A DNA stretch of 64,000 nucleotides from Mycobacterium sp. HUMS_12744610 (GCF_041206865.1 NZ_JBGEDP010000001.1:5146001-5210000), one strand, 5' to 3'. Counted from the first letter of the stretch, positions 20,793 through 32,216 are shown. The notes: generated from the letters alone by a model not told the origin. Numbers and translations are program-made.

Positions 20793-21098
20793 CTACTTGG
20801 CCTTCTCCAGGACTTCGACCAGCCGCCACCTCTTGGTCGCCGACAACGGGCGCGTCTCCATCAGCGCGACCCGGTCGCCGATGCCGGCGGTGCTGTTCTC
20901 GTCGTGCGCCTTGACCTTCGTGGTGGTACGGATGATCTTGCCGTACAACGGGTGACGCACCCGGTCTTCGAGCTCGACCACGATGGTCTTCTGCATCTTG
21001 TCGCTCACCACGTAGCCGATGCGCGTCTTGCGCCGGCCACGGGTCTTGGGGTTACGCGGAGTGTGCTTGTCACCCTTTTCGGTCTTGGCTTCAGCCAT
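20793..21098 (-). CDS. rpsQ: 30S ribosomal protein S17
   Basis: 101 residues from the ATG at 21098, which shares one base with the rpmC stop (TGATG). It has a basic N-terminal extension, then the S17 core [20 protein letters not shown] and [20 protein letters not shown]. It binds 16S 5' domain helices early in assembly. It is the last gene of the S10 operon here and is followed by a terminator. Confidence 0.96.
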   Translation of the reverse strand: MAEAKTEKGDKHTPRNPKTRGRRKTRIGYVVSDKMQKTIVVELEDRVRHPLYGKIIRTTTKVKAHDENSTAGIGDRVALMETRPLSATKRWRLVEVLEKAK

Positions 21099-21340
21099 CA
21101 CGATTCCTTACCGTCGGTACCGTCCGGCCCGGAGGCCAGACCCAGTTCTCGTTCCCGCAGCACGGTGTAGACGCGCGCGATTTCCTGCCGCACCGTGCGG
21201 AGCCGGCGGTTGTTGGACAGCTGCCCGGTCGCCATCTGGAACCGCAGGTTGAACAGCTCCTCCTTGGATTCGCGCAGGCGCTCGGCGAGCTCGTCGTCGG
21301 TGAGCTCACGCAGTTCGCCCGGCGAGATTCCCACTGCCAT
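21098..21340 (-). CDS. rpmC: 50S ribosomal protein L29
   Basis: 80 residues. L29 signature: [32 protein letters not shown], an antiparallel coiled coil near the exit tunnel and SRP/trigger-factor site. The C-terminal tail [14 protein letters not shown] is typical of mycobacteria. One-base overlaps with rplP upstream and rpsQ downstream imply translational coupling. Confidence 0.96.
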   Translation of the reverse strand: MAVGISPGELRELTDDELAERLRESKEELFNLRFQMATGQLSNNRRLRTVRQEIARVYTVLRERELGLASGPDGTDGKES

Positions 21341-21756
21341 CAGAACTGATCCTCTCGGGTCACGATGCGGGCCTTGATCGGCAACTTGTGGATCGCTCGG
21401 GTCAGGGCCGCCCGGGCGATCGCCTCGTTGGGGTAGCTCAGCTCGAACAGCACCCGGCCCGGCTTGACGTTGACCACCCACCACTCCGGGGAGCCCTTAC
21501 CCGAACCCATGCGGGTTTCCGCGGGCTTCTTGGTCAGCGGACGGTCGGGGAAGACGTTGATCCACACCTTCCCGCCACGCTTGATGTGCCGGTTGATGGC
21601 GATACGAGCGGACTCGATCTGCCGGTTGGTCACATAGGCGTGCTCGAGCGCCTGGATACCGTAGTCGCCGAAACTCACCTCCGTGCCACCGCTGGCGATC
21701 CCACGCTGGCGGGGATGGTGCTGCTTGCGATGCTTGACTTTGCGGGGAATCAGCAT
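21340..21756 (-). CDS. rplP: 50S ribosomal protein L16
   Basis: 138 residues. [39 protein letters not shown] and [19 protein letters not shown] are the L16 family blocks. It binds helix 89/38 near the A site and completes the peptidyl-transferase centre. It starts 3 bp after rpsC ends. Confidence 0.97.
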   Translation of the reverse strand: MLIPRKVKHRKQHHPRQRGIASGGTEVSFGDYGIQALEHAYVTNRQIESARIAINRHIKRGGKVWINVFPDRPLTKKPAETRMGSGKGSPEWWVVNVKPGRVLFELSYPNEAIARAALTRAIHKLPIKARIVTREDQF

Positions 21757-21759
21757 GGT

Positions 21760-23125
<1,366 letters not shown>

Positions 23126-23129
<4 letters not shown>

Positions 23130-23407
23130 CGTCTCTTCGACTTCCGGTCGTCCTTGATGTGTCCCTTGAAGGTGCGCGTCGGCGCGAACTCGCCGAGCTT
23201 GTGACCCACCATCGCCTCGGTGACGAACACCGGGACGTGCTTGCGTCCGTCGTGCACCGCGAAGGTGTGACCGATGAAGTCCGGAATGATCGTCGAACGC
23301 CGCGACCAGGTCTTGATGACCTGCTTGGTGTTCTTCTCGTTCTGCACGTCCACCTTCTTGAGCAGGTGGTCGTCGACGAACGGGCCCTTCTTCAGGCTGC
23401 GTGGCAT
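23126..23407 (-). CDS. rpsS: 30S ribosomal protein S19
   Basis: 93 residues. [20 protein letters not shown] and [20 protein letters not shown] are diagnostic. It sits in the 30S head with S13 and contacts A-site tRNA and 23S bridges. It begins 18 bp after rplB and overlaps rplV by 4 bp. Confidence 0.97.
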
Positions 23408-23425
23408 GAGCTACTCCTGAGCTTT

Positions 23426-24268
23426 TTAGCGACCGTGCTTCTTGCCGGTGCGACGGCGCCGGACGATGAGTTTGTTGCTGGCTTTGTTGGGATGCCGGGT
23501 CCGCCCCTCGGGCTTACCCCACGGGCTGACGGGGTGGCGGCCACCGGAGGTCTTACCCTCACCACCACCGTGCGGGTGGTCCACCGGGTTCATGACCACA
23601 CCGCGGACCGATGGGCGCTTGCCCTTCCACCGCATGCGACCGGCCTTGCCCCAGTTGATGTTCGCCTGCTCGGCGTTGCCCACCTCGCCGACGGTGGCGC
23701 GGCAGCGCACGTCGACCCGGCGGATCTCACCGCTGGGCATGCGCAGCGAGGCGTAGCTGCCCTCCTTGCCGAGCAGCTGGATGCTGGAGCCGGCCGACCG
23801 TGCGAGCTTGGCGCCGCCACCGGGCCGCAGCTCCACGGCGTGGATGACCGTACCGGCCGGGATGTTGCGCAGCGGCAGGTTGTTGCCCGGCTTGATGTCG
23901 GCATTGGCGCCCGACTCCACCACGTCACCCTGCGAGAGCCCCTGCGGGGCAACGATGTAGCGCTTCTCGCCGTCGAGGTAGTGCAGCAGAGCGATGTTGG
24001 CGGTGCGGTTCGGGTCGTACTCGATGTGTGCGACCTTGGCGTTGACGCCGTCCTTGTCGTTGCGCCGGAAGTCGATCACCCGGTAGGCGCGCTTGTGGCC
24101 ACCGCCCTTGTGGCGGGTGGTGATCCGGCCGTGGGCGTTGCGACCGCCGTGACCGTGCAGCGGGCGCACCAACGACTTCTCGGGGGTCGAGCGCGTGATC
24201 TCGGCGAAGTCGGACACGCTGGCGCCGCGGCGACCGGGGGTCGTCGGCTTGTACTTGCGAATTGCCAT
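23426..24268 (-). CDS. rplB: 50S ribosomal protein L2
   Basis: 280 residues from the ATG at 24268 ([20 protein letters not shown]). The conserved C-terminal loop ([20 protein letters not shown]) contains the histidine (VDHPHGG) that contacts the peptidyl-transferase region. L2 is needed for subunit joining and tRNA binding. It is preceded by rplW with a 29-bp gap. Confidence 0.97.
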   Translation of the reverse strand: MAIRKYKPTTPGRRGASVSDFAEITRSTPEKSLVRPLHGHGGRNAHGRITTRHKGGGHKRAYRVIDFRRNDKDGVNAKVAHIEYDPNRTANIALLHYLDGEKRYIVAPQGLSQGDVVESGANADIKPGNNLPLRNIPAGTVIHAVELRPGGGAKLARSAGSSIQLLGKEGSYASLRMPSGEIRRVDVRCRATVGEVGNAEQANINWGKAGRMRWKGKRPSVRGVVMNPVDHPHGGGEGKTSGGRHPVSPWGKPEGRTRHPNKASNKLIVRRRRTGKKHGR

Positions 24269-24297
24269 GTCTGATCTGGTCTCCCTCTCACGCGCGG

Positions 24298-24600
24298 CTA
24301 GGCCGGCGCTCCGAACAGGTCGATCGGCTTGCTCCCCGGCGCCAGGGTCACGATGGCCCGCTTGGTGCTCTTGCGCTTGCCGTAGCCGGTGCGGGTCCGC
24401 TTGCGCTTGCCCTGCCGGTTGGCGGTGTTCACCGACGCGACCTTCACGGAGAAGATCTTCTCGACGGCGATCTTGATCTGTGTCTTGTTCGAGTCGGGGT
24501 GCACGACGAACGTGTACACGTTGTCGTCGAGCAGCCCGTAGGACTTCTCGGAGATGACCGGCGCCAGAATGACGTCGCGGGGGTCGGCGAGGGTCGCCAT
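24298..24600 (-). CDS. rplW: 50S ribosomal protein L23
   Basis: 100 residues. L23 blocks are [39 protein letters not shown] and [20 protein letters not shown]. It sits at the tunnel exit and docks trigger factor and SRP. It shares one base with the rplD stop. Confidence 0.97.
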   Translation of the reverse strand: MATLADPRDVILAPVISEKSYGLLDDNVYTFVVHPDSNKTQIKIAVEKIFSVKVASVNTANRQGKRKRTRTGYGKRKSTKRAIVTLAPGSKPIDLFGAPA

Positions 24601-25253
24601 CAGGCCGAAACCTCCTCGGAGCTGGTCGTGTTGGCGGCGATGTAGGTGTTGAGCGCCTCGACGCTGAACACCACGTCGTCGGAGTGCAGCACGTCGTAGG
24701 TGTTGAGCTGATCGGGCGCCAGGATGTGCACACCGGGCAGGTTGCGCACGCTTTTCATGCCGGTCTCGTCGCTGCGGCCGATGACCACCAGCACCTGCTT
24801 GCGGTCGGTCAGGCTGTGCAGGAACGCCTTGGCGTTCTTTGTGGACGGGGTTTGGCCGGACACCAGTTCGGTGACCGCATGGATGCGCCCGTTGCGGGCC
24901 CGGTCGGACAGCGCCCCGCGCAGCGCCGCGGCGATCATCTTCTTGGGCGTGCGCTGGCTGTAGTCGCGCGGCTTGGGGCCGTGCACGGTGCCACCGCCGG
25001 TGAACTGCGGTGCCCGCGTCGAACCCTGCCGGGCGCGACCGGTGCCCTTCTGCCGGTACGGCTTGCGCCCACCGCCGCTGACGTCACCGCGCGTCTTGGT
25101 CGAGTGCGTGCCCTGCCGGGCCGCCGCCCGCTGCGCGGTGACCACCTGATGCATCAGCGCGATGTTCGCGGGCGCGTCGAACAACTCGGCGGGCAGCTCG
25201 ACCGAGCCGTCCACCTTGCCGTCCGGCGTCTTGACGTCGATTTTGAGTGCCAT
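24600..25253 (-). CDS. rplD: 50S ribosomal protein L4
   Basis: 217 residues from the ATG at 25253 (a GTG one codon earlier is not used). The extended tunnel loop [26 protein letters not shown] is clear near residues 50-75. L4 lines the exit tunnel and, in E. coli, represses the S10 operon. The start overlaps the rplC stop by one base. Confidence 0.97.
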   Translation of the reverse strand: MALKIDVKTPDGKVDGSVELPAELFDAPANIALMHQVVTAQRAAARQGTHSTKTRGDVSGGGRKPYRQKGTGRARQGSTRAPQFTGGGTVHGPKPRDYSQRTPKKMIAAALRGALSDRARNGRIHAVTELVSGQTPSTKNAKAFLHSLTDRKQVLVVIGRSDETGMKSVRNLPGVHILAPDQLNTYDVLHSDDVVFSVEALNTYIAANTTSSEEVSA

Positions 25254-25906
25254 CACTTCTCACCTCGTTTGACCGCGCTGCGGACCATCACGAGCCCACC
25301 GGTGCGCCCGGGGATCGCACCCTTGATCAGCAGCACGCCGTTCTCGGTATCAACCTTGTGCACCACCAGGTTCTGGACCGTCACCCGGTCGTTGCCCATC
25401 CGGCCGGCCATGCGCGTGCCCTTGAAGACCCGCGCGGGGGTGGCGCAGCCGCCGATGGACCCGGGGCGGCGGTGCACCGCCTGGGCGCCGTGACTGGCGC
25501 CCTGCCCGCGGAAGCCGTGCCGCTTCATCGTGCCGGCGAACCCTTTACCCTTCGAGGTCCCCGTCACGTCGACGAAGGCGCCGTCGGCGAAGATCTCGGC
25601 CGTCAGCTCCTGGCCGACCTCGTAGTCGGCGGTCGCCTCGGCGTCATCGAGCCGCAACTCGGCCAGATACCGGCGCGGGTTGACGCCCGCGGCCGCGTAC
25701 TGGCCGGTCACCGGCTTGTTGATCTTGCGGGGGCTGATCTCGCCATAGGCCAACTGCACGGCGCTGTAGCCGTCGCGCTCCGGGGTGCGGATGCGCGTCA
25801 CCACGTTCGGGCCCGCCTTGACCACGGTCACCGGCACGACCCTGTTGTTCTCGTCGAACACCTGCGTCATCCCGAGCTTGGTACCCAGAATGCCTTTTCT
25901 TGCCAT
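25253..25906 (-). CDS. rplC: 50S ribosomal protein L3
   Basis: 217 residues. [20 protein letters not shown] and the central extension [28 protein letters not shown] are diagnostic. L3 is an assembly initiator whose loop approaches the peptidyl-transferase centre. The start lies 14 bp after rpsJ. Confidence 0.97.
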   Translation of the reverse strand: MARKGILGTKLGMTQVFDENNRVVPVTVVKAGPNVVTRIRTPERDGYSAVQLAYGEISPRKINKPVTGQYAAAGVNPRRYLAELRLDDAEATADYEVGQELTAEIFADGAFVDVTGTSKGKGFAGTMKRHGFRGQGASHGAQAVHRRPGSIGGCATPARVFKGTRMAGRMGNDRVTVQNLVVHKVDTENGVLLIKGAIPGRTGGLVMVRSAVKRGEK

Positions 25907-25920
25907 GAGCTCTGGATCTC

Positions 25921-26226
25921 CTACTGGATGTTGACGTCGACACTGGCCGGAAGGTCGATGCGCATCAGGGCGTCAACGGTCTTCGGCGTCGGATCGAGGA
26001 TGTCGATCAACCGCTTGTGCGTACGCATCTCGAAGTGCTCCCGCGAGTCCTTGTACTTGTGCGGAGAGCGGATGACGCAATACACGTTCTTCTCGGTCGG
26101 CAGCGGCACCGGCCCTACGACGCTGGCACCCGTGCGGACGACGGTTTCGACGATCTTGCGCGCCGACGCGTCGATGGCCTCGTGGTCGTAGGCCTTAAGC
26201 CTGATGCGGATCTTCTGTCCCGCCAC
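25921..26226 (-). CDS. rpsJ: 30S ribosomal protein S10 (NusE)
   Basis: 101 residues from a GTG at 26226 ([20 protein letters not shown]). S10 features are [20 protein letters not shown] and [20 protein letters not shown]. It acts in the 30S head and, with NusB, in transcription antitermination of rRNA. It is the first gene of the S10 operon, with a leader of about 300 nt from the proposed promoter. Confidence 0.97.
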   Translation of the reverse strand: MAGQKIRIRLKAYDHEAIDASARKIVETVVRTGASVVGPVPLPTEKNVYCVIRSPHKYKDSREHFEMRTHKRLIDILDPTPKTVDALMRIDLPASVDVNIQ

Positions 26227-26655
26227 GCCTCTCCCTACCTGATTCCCTCGTGAAGCCCGTGTCCGGGCCTCGTTCGCTTTGAGGTCCGATGTCCGGACCT
26301 GGTGCCCTCCGGCGCGCAGCTCGGCCGCCCGATCTCCGGGCCGGCCTAGCGTCGCGCCGGATGCTGCGCCGCTGTTTACCTGTCGTGGTCCACCGACCCC
26401 CGCGGTCGGGTGTGTCACCCGCACGCAGCCTCGTGCACGGCCGATTTAGTCGCACTCAAGGATGGGACCGGACGCGCCCGTTCGGGCGCTGGTCGTATGC
26501 CCGGCCAGGCGAAAACCTGGCGCAAGGCAACCCGAACAGTATGCCTCAGATCAGGCCCGGGGCAAAATCCCCGGCCCAATCCCGGGCACGCCTCGCGGGA
26601 ACGCTACCAGCGGCCCGCCCGCGCGCCGGTCAGCGGCGTGTTCGCGGGCCGGGAG
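26227..26655. other. S10 operon leader and promoter region
   Basis: About 430 bp with no gene. It contains the proposed rpsJ promoter (26536-26565) and the roughly 300-nt transcribed leader. GC-rich hairpins are possible in the leader (for example GACGCGCCCGTTCGGGCGC at 26470-26488), which could be the target of ribosomal-protein autoregulation; that is inference. Confidence 0.5.
26536..26565 (-). promoter_or_regulatory. Promoter of the S10 operon
   Basis: Minus strand: TTGCCC (26560-26565), 18-bp spacer, TACTGT (26536-26541). The -10 matches the mycobacterial TAnnnT rule. The predicted start near 26529 gives a leader of about 300 nt before the rpsJ GTG. Confidence 0.5.
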
Positions 26656-26687
26656 GCCGCCTCCGGGCGGGGCCGACCGGAGGCGGC
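26656..26687 (-). terminator. Hairpin directly after the small gene at 26688
   Basis: Perfect 11-bp stem (GCCGCCTCCGG at 26656-26666 with CCGGAGGCGGC at 26677-26687) and a 10-nt loop, immediately adjacent to the stop codon of the small minus-strand gene. It is GC-rich without a U-tract, as usual for mycobacterial terminators. It also protects the S10 promoter from read-through. Confidence 0.6.
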
Positions 26688-26963
26688 TCAGTCACCCGCC
26701 GGTTCCGCGCTCGCCACGCCGGCGCGGCTGTGCGCGCGCTGCACGTGCAGGAACCCGTCGACGGCCGCGCGGGCGCGGTCGCTGTGTCGAAATCGGGCAA
26801 TGTGCTCAGCCGGCCCAGCACCAGCGCCGGTCAGCAGGGCGATGGCGCGGGACCGGTCCACCTCCCCCAGCTCGGCGGCCTCCGGGCTGTCGAAGACCGC
26901 GTCGAACGGTGTCGCGCCCGACCGGCGCCCGCGCCGCCGTGCGGCCTCTTGCACGGATCTCAC
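26688..26963 (-). CDS. Small hypothetical protein upstream of the S10 operon
   Basis: 91 residues, GTG start (VRSVQEAARRRGRRSGATPF). It is charged and Ala-rich with two likely helices (SPEAAELGEVDRSRAIALLT; AEHIARFRHSDRARAAVDGF). No family is recognised. In its favour: an AT-rich promoter-like stretch directly upstream (TATAGAT near 26982) in otherwise GC-rich DNA, and a perfect hairpin starting at its stop codon. M. tuberculosis also has a small gene (Rv0699) at this position; homology is not established here. Confidence 0.45.
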   Translation of the reverse strand: MRSVQEAARRRGRRSGATPFDAVFDSPEAAELGEVDRSRAIALLTGAGAGPAEHIARFRHSDRARAAVDGFLHVQRAHSRAGVASAEPAGD

Positions 26964-27532
26964 TTTTCTGGTAACACAAATCTATATCGACAACTGCAGA
27001 TCATCTCGGCGATTTGGGGTGAATGTGATGTTGATTGACGGCGGACCGTTCCGGGATTCGCTTGTCCCGGTATCGGACTCACCCATCGACCTGCCCGGCG
27101 GCCGCCGGGTCGGGCCGGGCCCTTGCCACCGCGCATGGTCGCTCGGCGTAGTCGCATCAGCGAGCGAAGGGAGGTGACCGGCGAAGGCTGATTCATGACA
27201 ACCAGGTCCATGACACGGCGTCGTGCCGTCCACGCTTTTTGCGACGCATTGTTCGCGCCTGACGCATTCCAGCGCGCGCATCGCCACTCGTCGTGGCCAT
27301 CTACGTGGAAAGCATGAACGTCGTCACCCTCACCGGCGGGTCGCGCCCGCCCCGGCAACGGTTTGCAGGCGCGGCCCGCCCTTTCCTGGGCGCGGCCGGG
27401 TACCCCGGGATTGCCTGCGAATAGGTCGACAGTGTGGGCACCGGCCGGTATGGTCGGCCCAAAAGCCCCCGCGGAACCCGGGTTGCGGGATACCATCCGT
27501 TAGGACGCGATTCGACACACGGGGGAAGTGAC
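26964..27532. other. Intergenic between the small gene and the PE gene
   Basis: 569 bp. The left 60 bp are AT-rich and probably hold the promoter of the small minus-strand gene. A 40-codon plus-strand frame (27195-27317) is not convincing. The right end holds the PE ribosome binding site GGGGGAAG (27521-27528). No other feature is seen. Confidence 0.5.
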
Positions 27533-28402
27533 ATGTCATACGTAATCGCGGCACCGGAGCAGGTGACGGCGGCGGCCGCCGACTTGGGCCATCTCGGTTC
27601 GACCATCGGCTCGGCGAACGCGGCGGCGATGGGCCCGGCGTCGAGCGTGACCCCGCCCGGTGCCGACGAAGTCTCGGCGAGCATCGCCGCGCTGTTCGAC
27701 GCGCACGCACAGGCCTACCAGCTACTCAGCGCCCAGGCCGCGGCGTTTCACGACCAGTTCGTGCAGTTGATGAACAGCGGCGCCGCGCAATATGCCATCA
27801 CCGAGGCGGCCAACGCCTCGCCTCTGCAAACGGCTCACCAGGGCATGCTGAGCACCGCCGTCAACCAGTCCGGTCAGGCCCTGTCGCACGCCCAGCCGGT
27901 GATGAGCACGGCCGCGCCGGCGGCTTCGGCGGCCGCTGCGGTGCCGTCGGCGACGGCGAGCCTGGCCGGCGGGACCGCGCCGGCCGCCCCGGTGGCGCCC
28001 CTGGCGACCGCGGTTGCGCCGCCTTCCGCGGCGGCGGTGGCGCCCGGCGCGGCGATCTCGGCCGTTCCGGCGGCCTCGGCGGTGTCGGCAAGCGCGCCCG
28101 CCCCGCCGATGCAGACCCCGACGCCCGCGTACGCTGCGGCGCCGACGGCCGCGGAGCCGGCGGACGTGCCGTTGGCCGTCAGCGCGCCGGCTGCGGCGCA
28201 GGCGGAAGCGTCTGCCGTCGCCCCGGCGACGATGCCGCCGATGCCGGTCGGCACGGGCACGCCGGTAGCCGCGGCCGCCTCGGCGGCCTACTCCCCGGCG
28301 ACGCCGCCGTATTCCCCGGCGGCGGCCCCCGCTGCTGCCGCGCGCGAGGAGACGGCGGTGGCGGCGGCGCCCGCGGCGCACTGGAACACCGTCGCGGAGT
28401 AG
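27533..28402 (+). CDS. PE-family protein with Ala/Pro-rich C-terminus
   Basis: 289 residues from the ATG at 27533, 4 bp after GGGGGAAG. Residues 1-95 are a PE domain: MSYVIAAPEQVTAAAADLGH LGSTIGSANAAA, then QAYQLLSAQAAAFHDQFVQL. Residues 100-289 are low complexity, built almost entirely of Ala, Pro, Ser, Val and Thr. PE proteins are exported by ESX (type VII) systems, usually as PE-PPE dimers; no PPE partner or ESX gene is nearby, so this is an orphan PE. The canonical YxxxD/E secretion signal after the helical hairpin is not obvious. It is convergent with mftG. Confidence 0.85.
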   Translation: MSYVIAAPEQVTAAAADLGHLGSTIGSANAAAMGPASSVTPPGADEVSASIAALFDAHAQAYQLLSAQAAAFHDQFVQLMNSGAAQYAITEAANASPLQTAHQGMLSTAVNQSGQALSHAQPVMSTAAPAASAAAAVPSATASLAGGTAPAAPVAPLATAVAPPSAAAVAPGAAISAVPAASAVSASAPAPPMQTPTPAYAAAPTAAEPADVPLAVSAPAAAQAEASAVAPATMPPMPVGTGTPVAAAASAAYSPATPPYSPAAAPAAAAREETAVAAAPAAHWNTVAE

Positions 28403-28404
28403 TC

Positions 28405-28426
28405 GGCGCGCCTCACGCGGCGCGCC
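28405..28426. terminator. Bidirectional hairpin between PE gene and mftG
   Basis: Two copies of the self-complementary GGCGCGCC (28405-28412, 28419-28426) separated by 6 nt form an 8-bp stem. They lie between the convergent stops at 28402 and 28436. Confidence 0.5.
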
Positions 28427-28435
28427 CGCGGTGGC

Positions 28436-29872
28436 TCAACCGACGAATTCGGCCGCGCGGTGGCCCAGCATCACGATGGTGGCGTGCGGGCCACGACCCG
28501 TGATCGTCGGCAGCACGGAACCGTCGATCACCCACAGATTGCCCACCCCGCGCACCCGGCACCGGGGATCGACGACGGCGTGTGGGTCGTCGTCGGTGCC
28601 CATGGGGGCGCTGCCGCACAGATGCTGCGACGTCGACCAAAGGGGCTCCCCGACAGAGGTTGCCGCACTGGCCAATTCGCGGGCCAGTTCGCTGCCCCGG
28701 CGCAGCGCCGCGACGTCGTCGGGCTCACTGTCGTAGTGGTGCTCGATGCGAGGGGGTACGCCGGGATCCGGTGAGACCAGGGTTAGGGTCCCGCGGGCCC
28801 GCGGCCGCATCAGCGCCACCCCGATGTGTGGCCAGTCGGGATGGCCGGCGCTGCCGTCACCGGTCATGGCAACGAATCCGCCCGTGTAGGGCCGGATCTC
28901 GATATCGTCGTCGGTGCTCAGCACCGCCTCGAGCACGGGCCGACCCGGCACGACAGGCCAATCGGTCGGGAGCACCCATTCCGGGTGATCGCTGCAGGAC
29001 CGCCCCACCGGCAGCGCCGCCACCAACGGCACTCCGGCGGCCCGCAACGACGCCTCGTCTCCGATACCCGAGAGCATCAGCAAGTGTGCCGACTGAATGG
29101 CGCCGGCGCACAACACGATTCGCCTCGCCGGCAGCGTCAGCGGGCCCTGCGGGCCGATTGCGTCGACACCGACCGCACTGGTGCCGGCGAATCGCAGTCG
29201 CACCGCGCGCGTCCGGTCCAGCAGCGTGAGATTCGGCCGGCCCAGTGCCGGGACCAGGAACCCCGCGCCGGACCCCTTGCGCACGCCGTCGACGATGTTG
29301 AGCGGGACGGCACCTACTCCCGAAACTTGACCTGGCCCAACGTCATTGAGGTCTGGAATCCACGCAAACCCGGCGCGCTGCGCGGCGGCGATGAACAGTT
29401 CCGTGGCGCCCGCCATCTCCCGGGTGCGCCGAACGGAAATGGGCCCGCTGTCCCCGTGGGCGGGACCGTCGAAATCCAGGTCCGTCTCGATGGCGCGAAA
29501 ATGACCGAGGACGTCCGACCATGTCCAGCCGGGTATTGCCGCCCGGTCGAAGTCGCGCGGCAACCCGCGGCAGAAGTAACCCCCGTTGACCGCACCCGAA
29601 CCGCCGACCGTGGCGCCGCGCACGATCGGCATCCGGCGCACGGGCCGATCGGTCAGGCGGGTCTGGTAGCGCTGCACCAGCGGGCTGCCCGCGCCGATCG
29701 GCAGCTGCATCCCGTTGGTGGTCAGCGCCAGCGCCGGGTCGGCGAGCGCCGGCCCCGCCTCGAGGACGGTGACGGTGCAGCCCGAGTCGGCGGACAGGCG
29801 CTCGGCGACCACCGAACCGGCGCTGCCCGCACCGACGATCAGCACGTCGCTGTGCGGGGCCGTTGCGGTCAC
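28436..29872 (-). CDS. mftG: MftG, mycofactocin-linked GMC oxidoreductase
   Basis: 478 residues from a GTG at 29872 (VTATAPHSDVLIVGAGSAGS); about 28 extra codons of open frame upstream do not resemble the family. The FAD-binding GAGSAGS lies at the N-terminus, with RGATVGGSGAVNGGYFCRGL (GMC signature), the active-site region near STSQHLCGSAPMGTDDDPHA and the C-terminal VIDGSVLPTITGRGPHATIV. In mycobacteria MftG transfers electrons from reduced mycofactocin towards the respiratory chain. It is the distal gene of the mft set, 145 bp from mftF. Confidence 0.92.
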   Translation of the reverse strand: MTATAPHSDVLIVGAGSAGSVVAERLSADSGCTVTVLEAGPALADPALALTTNGMQLPIGAGSPLVQRYQTRLTDRPVRRMPIVRGATVGGSGAVNGGYFCRGLPRDFDRAAIPGWTWSDVLGHFRAIETDLDFDGPAHGDSGPISVRRTREMAGATELFIAAAQRAGFAWIPDLNDVGPGQVSGVGAVPLNIVDGVRKGSGAGFLVPALGRPNLTLLDRTRAVRLRFAGTSAVGVDAIGPQGPLTLPARRIVLCAGAIQSAHLLMLSGIGDEASLRAAGVPLVAALPVGRSCSDHPEWVLPTDWPVVPGRPVLEAVLSTDDDIEIRPYTGGFVAMTGDGSAGHPDWPHIGVALMRPRARGTLTLVSPDPGVPPRIEHHYDSEPDDVAALRRGSELARELASAATSVGEPLWSTSQHLCGSAPMGTDDDPHAVVDPRCRVRGVGNLWVIDGSVLPTITGRGPHATIVMLGHRAAEFVG

Positions 29873-30017
29873 GACGGCGGGTAACCGGGACCAGCCGCGA
29901 CCGGCATCGGGTGACACGCACCGGAGCAGCTGGAAATCCCGTCGTAACCAACACATCCGGCGAGCGAGAGGGGCCGGGGCCGGCCGTCCCGCACGCCGGC
30001 CAACCGAGCGCGCGGCA

Positions 30018-31430
30018 CTAGCTGCGGATCTGCGGCTTGAGCGCGCGCAGGTTGCGTTCCCGGAACACGCCCCACCACAGGCCCAGACCGTAGGCCAGGT
30101 CGTCCACGCGCTTGAGCAGCAGGTAGGTCAGCAGACCGATCGGTTCGGCATCCTCGTCGGTGGCGTCTCGGCGGCGCAGCCAGTCCACCACGCCGTCCAT
30201 GACCGCCGCGACCACCACGACGCGTCTGCAGTGGCGCGATGTCAGCGCCGCGAACAACGCCAGGGGCCAATAGTGCCGGCACACCGCCGAGGCCAACTGC
30301 AGCGCCGCCGACCACAGGCCGCGGGCCGCGATCACCAGCACATCACCCGCCGACGTCTCGACGCTGCGCATGGCCATCGCGATCCGCCGGCCGGTCAGCA
30401 GGGCGATCGCGACCGAGGCCAGCCGGCCGGCGCTGGTCCCGAGCGCCATCGCGATCCAGGCGGTCAGCGCCCAGCCCGAAATGACCACCGGTGCCGTCTT
30501 GTCCGGGTGGCGCACCGACAGCGGTGCGGCCGACCCGCCGTAGAACGCCTTGCGCGCCAGCCAATCCCGAAGTTGGGTGCGGTGGTCGTGGGCGACCAGC
30601 GCGATCGGCTCGTAGCGCAGCCGGGCACCCGCCTCGATGAGGCGCCAGCACAGGTCGACGTCCTCACCGGACTGCATCGTCTCGTCGAACCCGCCGACCT
30701 CGCGGATGGCCGAACAGCGGCAGATGATCGCGGCGCTGGGGACATAGGACACCGTGCTGTGGGGCAGCACCGGCGCCTCCCGCTCGCCGAGGTCGAGCGA
30801 GGAGTGCACCGCCTCGTAGCGCGCCACGACGTTCTCGCTGTGCGCCAGGCCGACGATGCGCGGCGCAACGAGGGCGACGGTGGGATCGCAGAAGTGACCG
30901 AGCAGCGCCTCCAGCCAGCCGCGGCGCGGCGCGACGTCGGAGTCCAGGAACGCAACGAACTCGGTCTCGCAGGCCGCCAGCCCCGTGTTGCGTGCCGCCG
31001 CCGGCCCCTTGGCGCGCGGGTGGCGCAGCACCTCGACGTCGCAGTCGGCACCGGCGAAGTCGTCGGGCCCAAGGGGCTGGAACGAACCGTCGTCGACGAC
31101 GATGACGCGCATCCCGCGGAGCGAACTGACCAGACGCCGTACTCCAACGACATTGTCGCGCACCGGAATAACCACGGTGACGTCGCGGTGCGACGGGCCG
31201 CCGGCGGGCCGGGGATGGGCCACCGTGGCGTCCAGCAGGGTGCGGGCCAACTGGGCGCTGACGTCGTCGCGTACCTTCAGCCGGCCATCGGAGAGCATGT
31301 GCTGGGCGGCGGGGGCCAGCTTGAGCAGCCGGGTCGGCGAACCACCGAGCAGCGCCGAACCGTCGCCGAGCACCCGCACGCGGCGATCGACCTGAACGGC
31401 GAACCCGTCCGGCAGCCGGGGCTGGCTCAT
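30018..31430 (-). CDS. mftF: MftF, mycofactocin glycosyltransferase
   Basis: 470 residues. [20 protein letters not shown] opens a roughly 75-residue N-terminal domain. The GT2 domain follows ([52 protein letters not shown] with the DxD motif, and [20 protein letters not shown]). C-terminal hydrophobic segments ([27 protein letters not shown]) suggest membrane association. It adds a beta-1,4-glucose chain to the mycofactocin redox core. The start overlaps mftE by 4 bp. Confidence 0.93.
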   Translation of the reverse strand: MSQPRLPDGFAVQVDRRVRVLGDGSALLGGSPTRLLKLAPAAQHMLSDGRLKVRDDVSAQLARTLLDATVAHPRPAGGPSHRDVTVVIPVRDNVVGVRRLVSSLRGMRVIVVDDGSFQPLGPDDFAGADCDVEVLRHPRAKGPAAARNTGLAACETEFVAFLDSDVAPRRGWLEALLGHFCDPTVALVAPRIVGLAHSENVVARYEAVHSSLDLGEREAPVLPHSTVSYVPSAAIICRCSAIREVGGFDETMQSGEDVDLCWRLIEAGARLRYEPIALVAHDHRTQLRDWLARKAFYGGSAAPLSVRHPDKTAPVVISGWALTAWIAMALGTSAGRLASVAIALLTGRRIAMAMRSVETSAGDVLVIAARGLWSAALQLASAVCRHYWPLALFAALTSRHCRRVVVVAAVMDGVVDWLRRRDATDEDAEPIGLLTYLLLKRVDDLAYGLGLWWGVFRERNLRALKPQIRS

Positions 31431-32152
31431 GTCAGCATCCCGTCGGCGCCCGGCCGCCACCGGGCAACGCGGCGCACGCACCCGTCGACCATCTCCGCGA
31501 GAAGGCGCTTCCCCTCGCTCTCGGTCGCTGTCGTCGGATCGCCCAGGACGCCCACCGGGCTGACGGCCGCCACTCCACCCCGGCGCATCGAGGGCAGCAA
31601 CTCGGCCAGCGGTGCGTCGTTGCCCGGCAGCCACCGGTCGGTCCGCACCTCGGCGGGGCAGATGTGCAGCAACACCGATGTCTCGGTGTGGCCGGCGTGG
31701 GGGTCGGCGCCCGCGGCGGCGCACGGAACCCACCCGGCGTCGCGACCCTCGGCGCGCAGCCGGCCCAGCGCGGCATCCAGGGCGGCGACGTTGCCGCCGT
31801 GGCCGTTGACGAAGACCAGGCGCCGGGCCCAGCAGGTGGCCGACCTGCCGTACTCGAGAAGCAGCAGCGTGAGTGCCTCGGTGCCGATGGAGACCGTCCC
31901 CGCGAAGCTCTGGTGCTCGCCGCTGGCGCCGTAGGCGATGGCCGGTGCGACCAGCCATTCCCGGCCGAGAAGCGCCCGGGCCTTCGCCGCAACCGCGGCC
32001 GCGATGCGGGTGTCGGTGTCCAGGGGCAGGTGCGGGCCGTGCTGTTCGGTGGACCCCACCGGGATCAGCAGCGACGGGGTGAACAGCTGGCTCGACGTCG
32101 CACTTCCCAGTTCGCCGAGTACGGGCACTCGCCGATGGTAAGGCCAATTCAC
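31427..32152 (-). CDS. mftE: MftE, mycofactocin precursor peptidase (creatininase family)
   Basis: 241 residues from a GTG at 32152. [20 protein letters not shown] parallels the M. tuberculosis start MNxxYHRRVPV (from memory), so the longer open frame to 32206 is not used. Metal-binding motifs of the creatininase fold are [37 protein letters not shown] and [17 protein letters not shown]. It releases the C-terminal Val-Tyr-derived moiety from modified MftA. It overlaps mftF by 4 bp. Confidence 0.93.
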   Translation of the reverse strand: MNWPYHRRVPVLGELGSATSSQLFTPSLLIPVGSTEQHGPHLPLDTDTRIAAAVAAKARALLGREWLVAPAIAYGASGEHQSFAGTVSIGTEALTLLLLEYGRSATCWARRLVFVNGHGGNVAALDAALGRLRAEGRDAGWVPCAAAGADPHAGHTETSVLLHICPAEVRTDRWLPGNDAPLAELLPSMRRGGVAAVSPVGVLGDPTTATESEGKRLLAEMVDGCVRRVARWRPGADGMLT

Positions 32153-32195
32153 CTGGTGTGCACCAATTGTTGTCCCCTGAAAACAATTTTTTCCT

Positions 32196-32216
32196 GGGGC
32201 GTTCATCGAACGCCCC
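32196..32216. repeat. Perfect 9-bp inverted repeat between mftD and mftE
   Basis: GGGGCGTTC and GAACGCCCC around a 3-nt loop, in the 112-bp gap between mftD and mftE. It is flanked by AT-rich runs (AACAATTTTTTCC on one side, GATTTTCA on the other). It could be an attenuator or processing site lowering mftEFG expression, or a regulator site; sequence alone does not decide. Confidence 0.5.

Noticed and set aside
27195..27317. 40-codon plus-strand frame MTTRSMTRRRAVHAFCDALF upstream of the PE gene
   Set aside because: Weak ribosome binding site, no recognisable feature and nothing downstream in the same unit; could be chance.
30018..32186. 722-codon frame extending mftF across mftE
   Set aside because: The extra 250 codons are out-of-frame mftE; the GT protein begins MSQPRLPDG at 31430.
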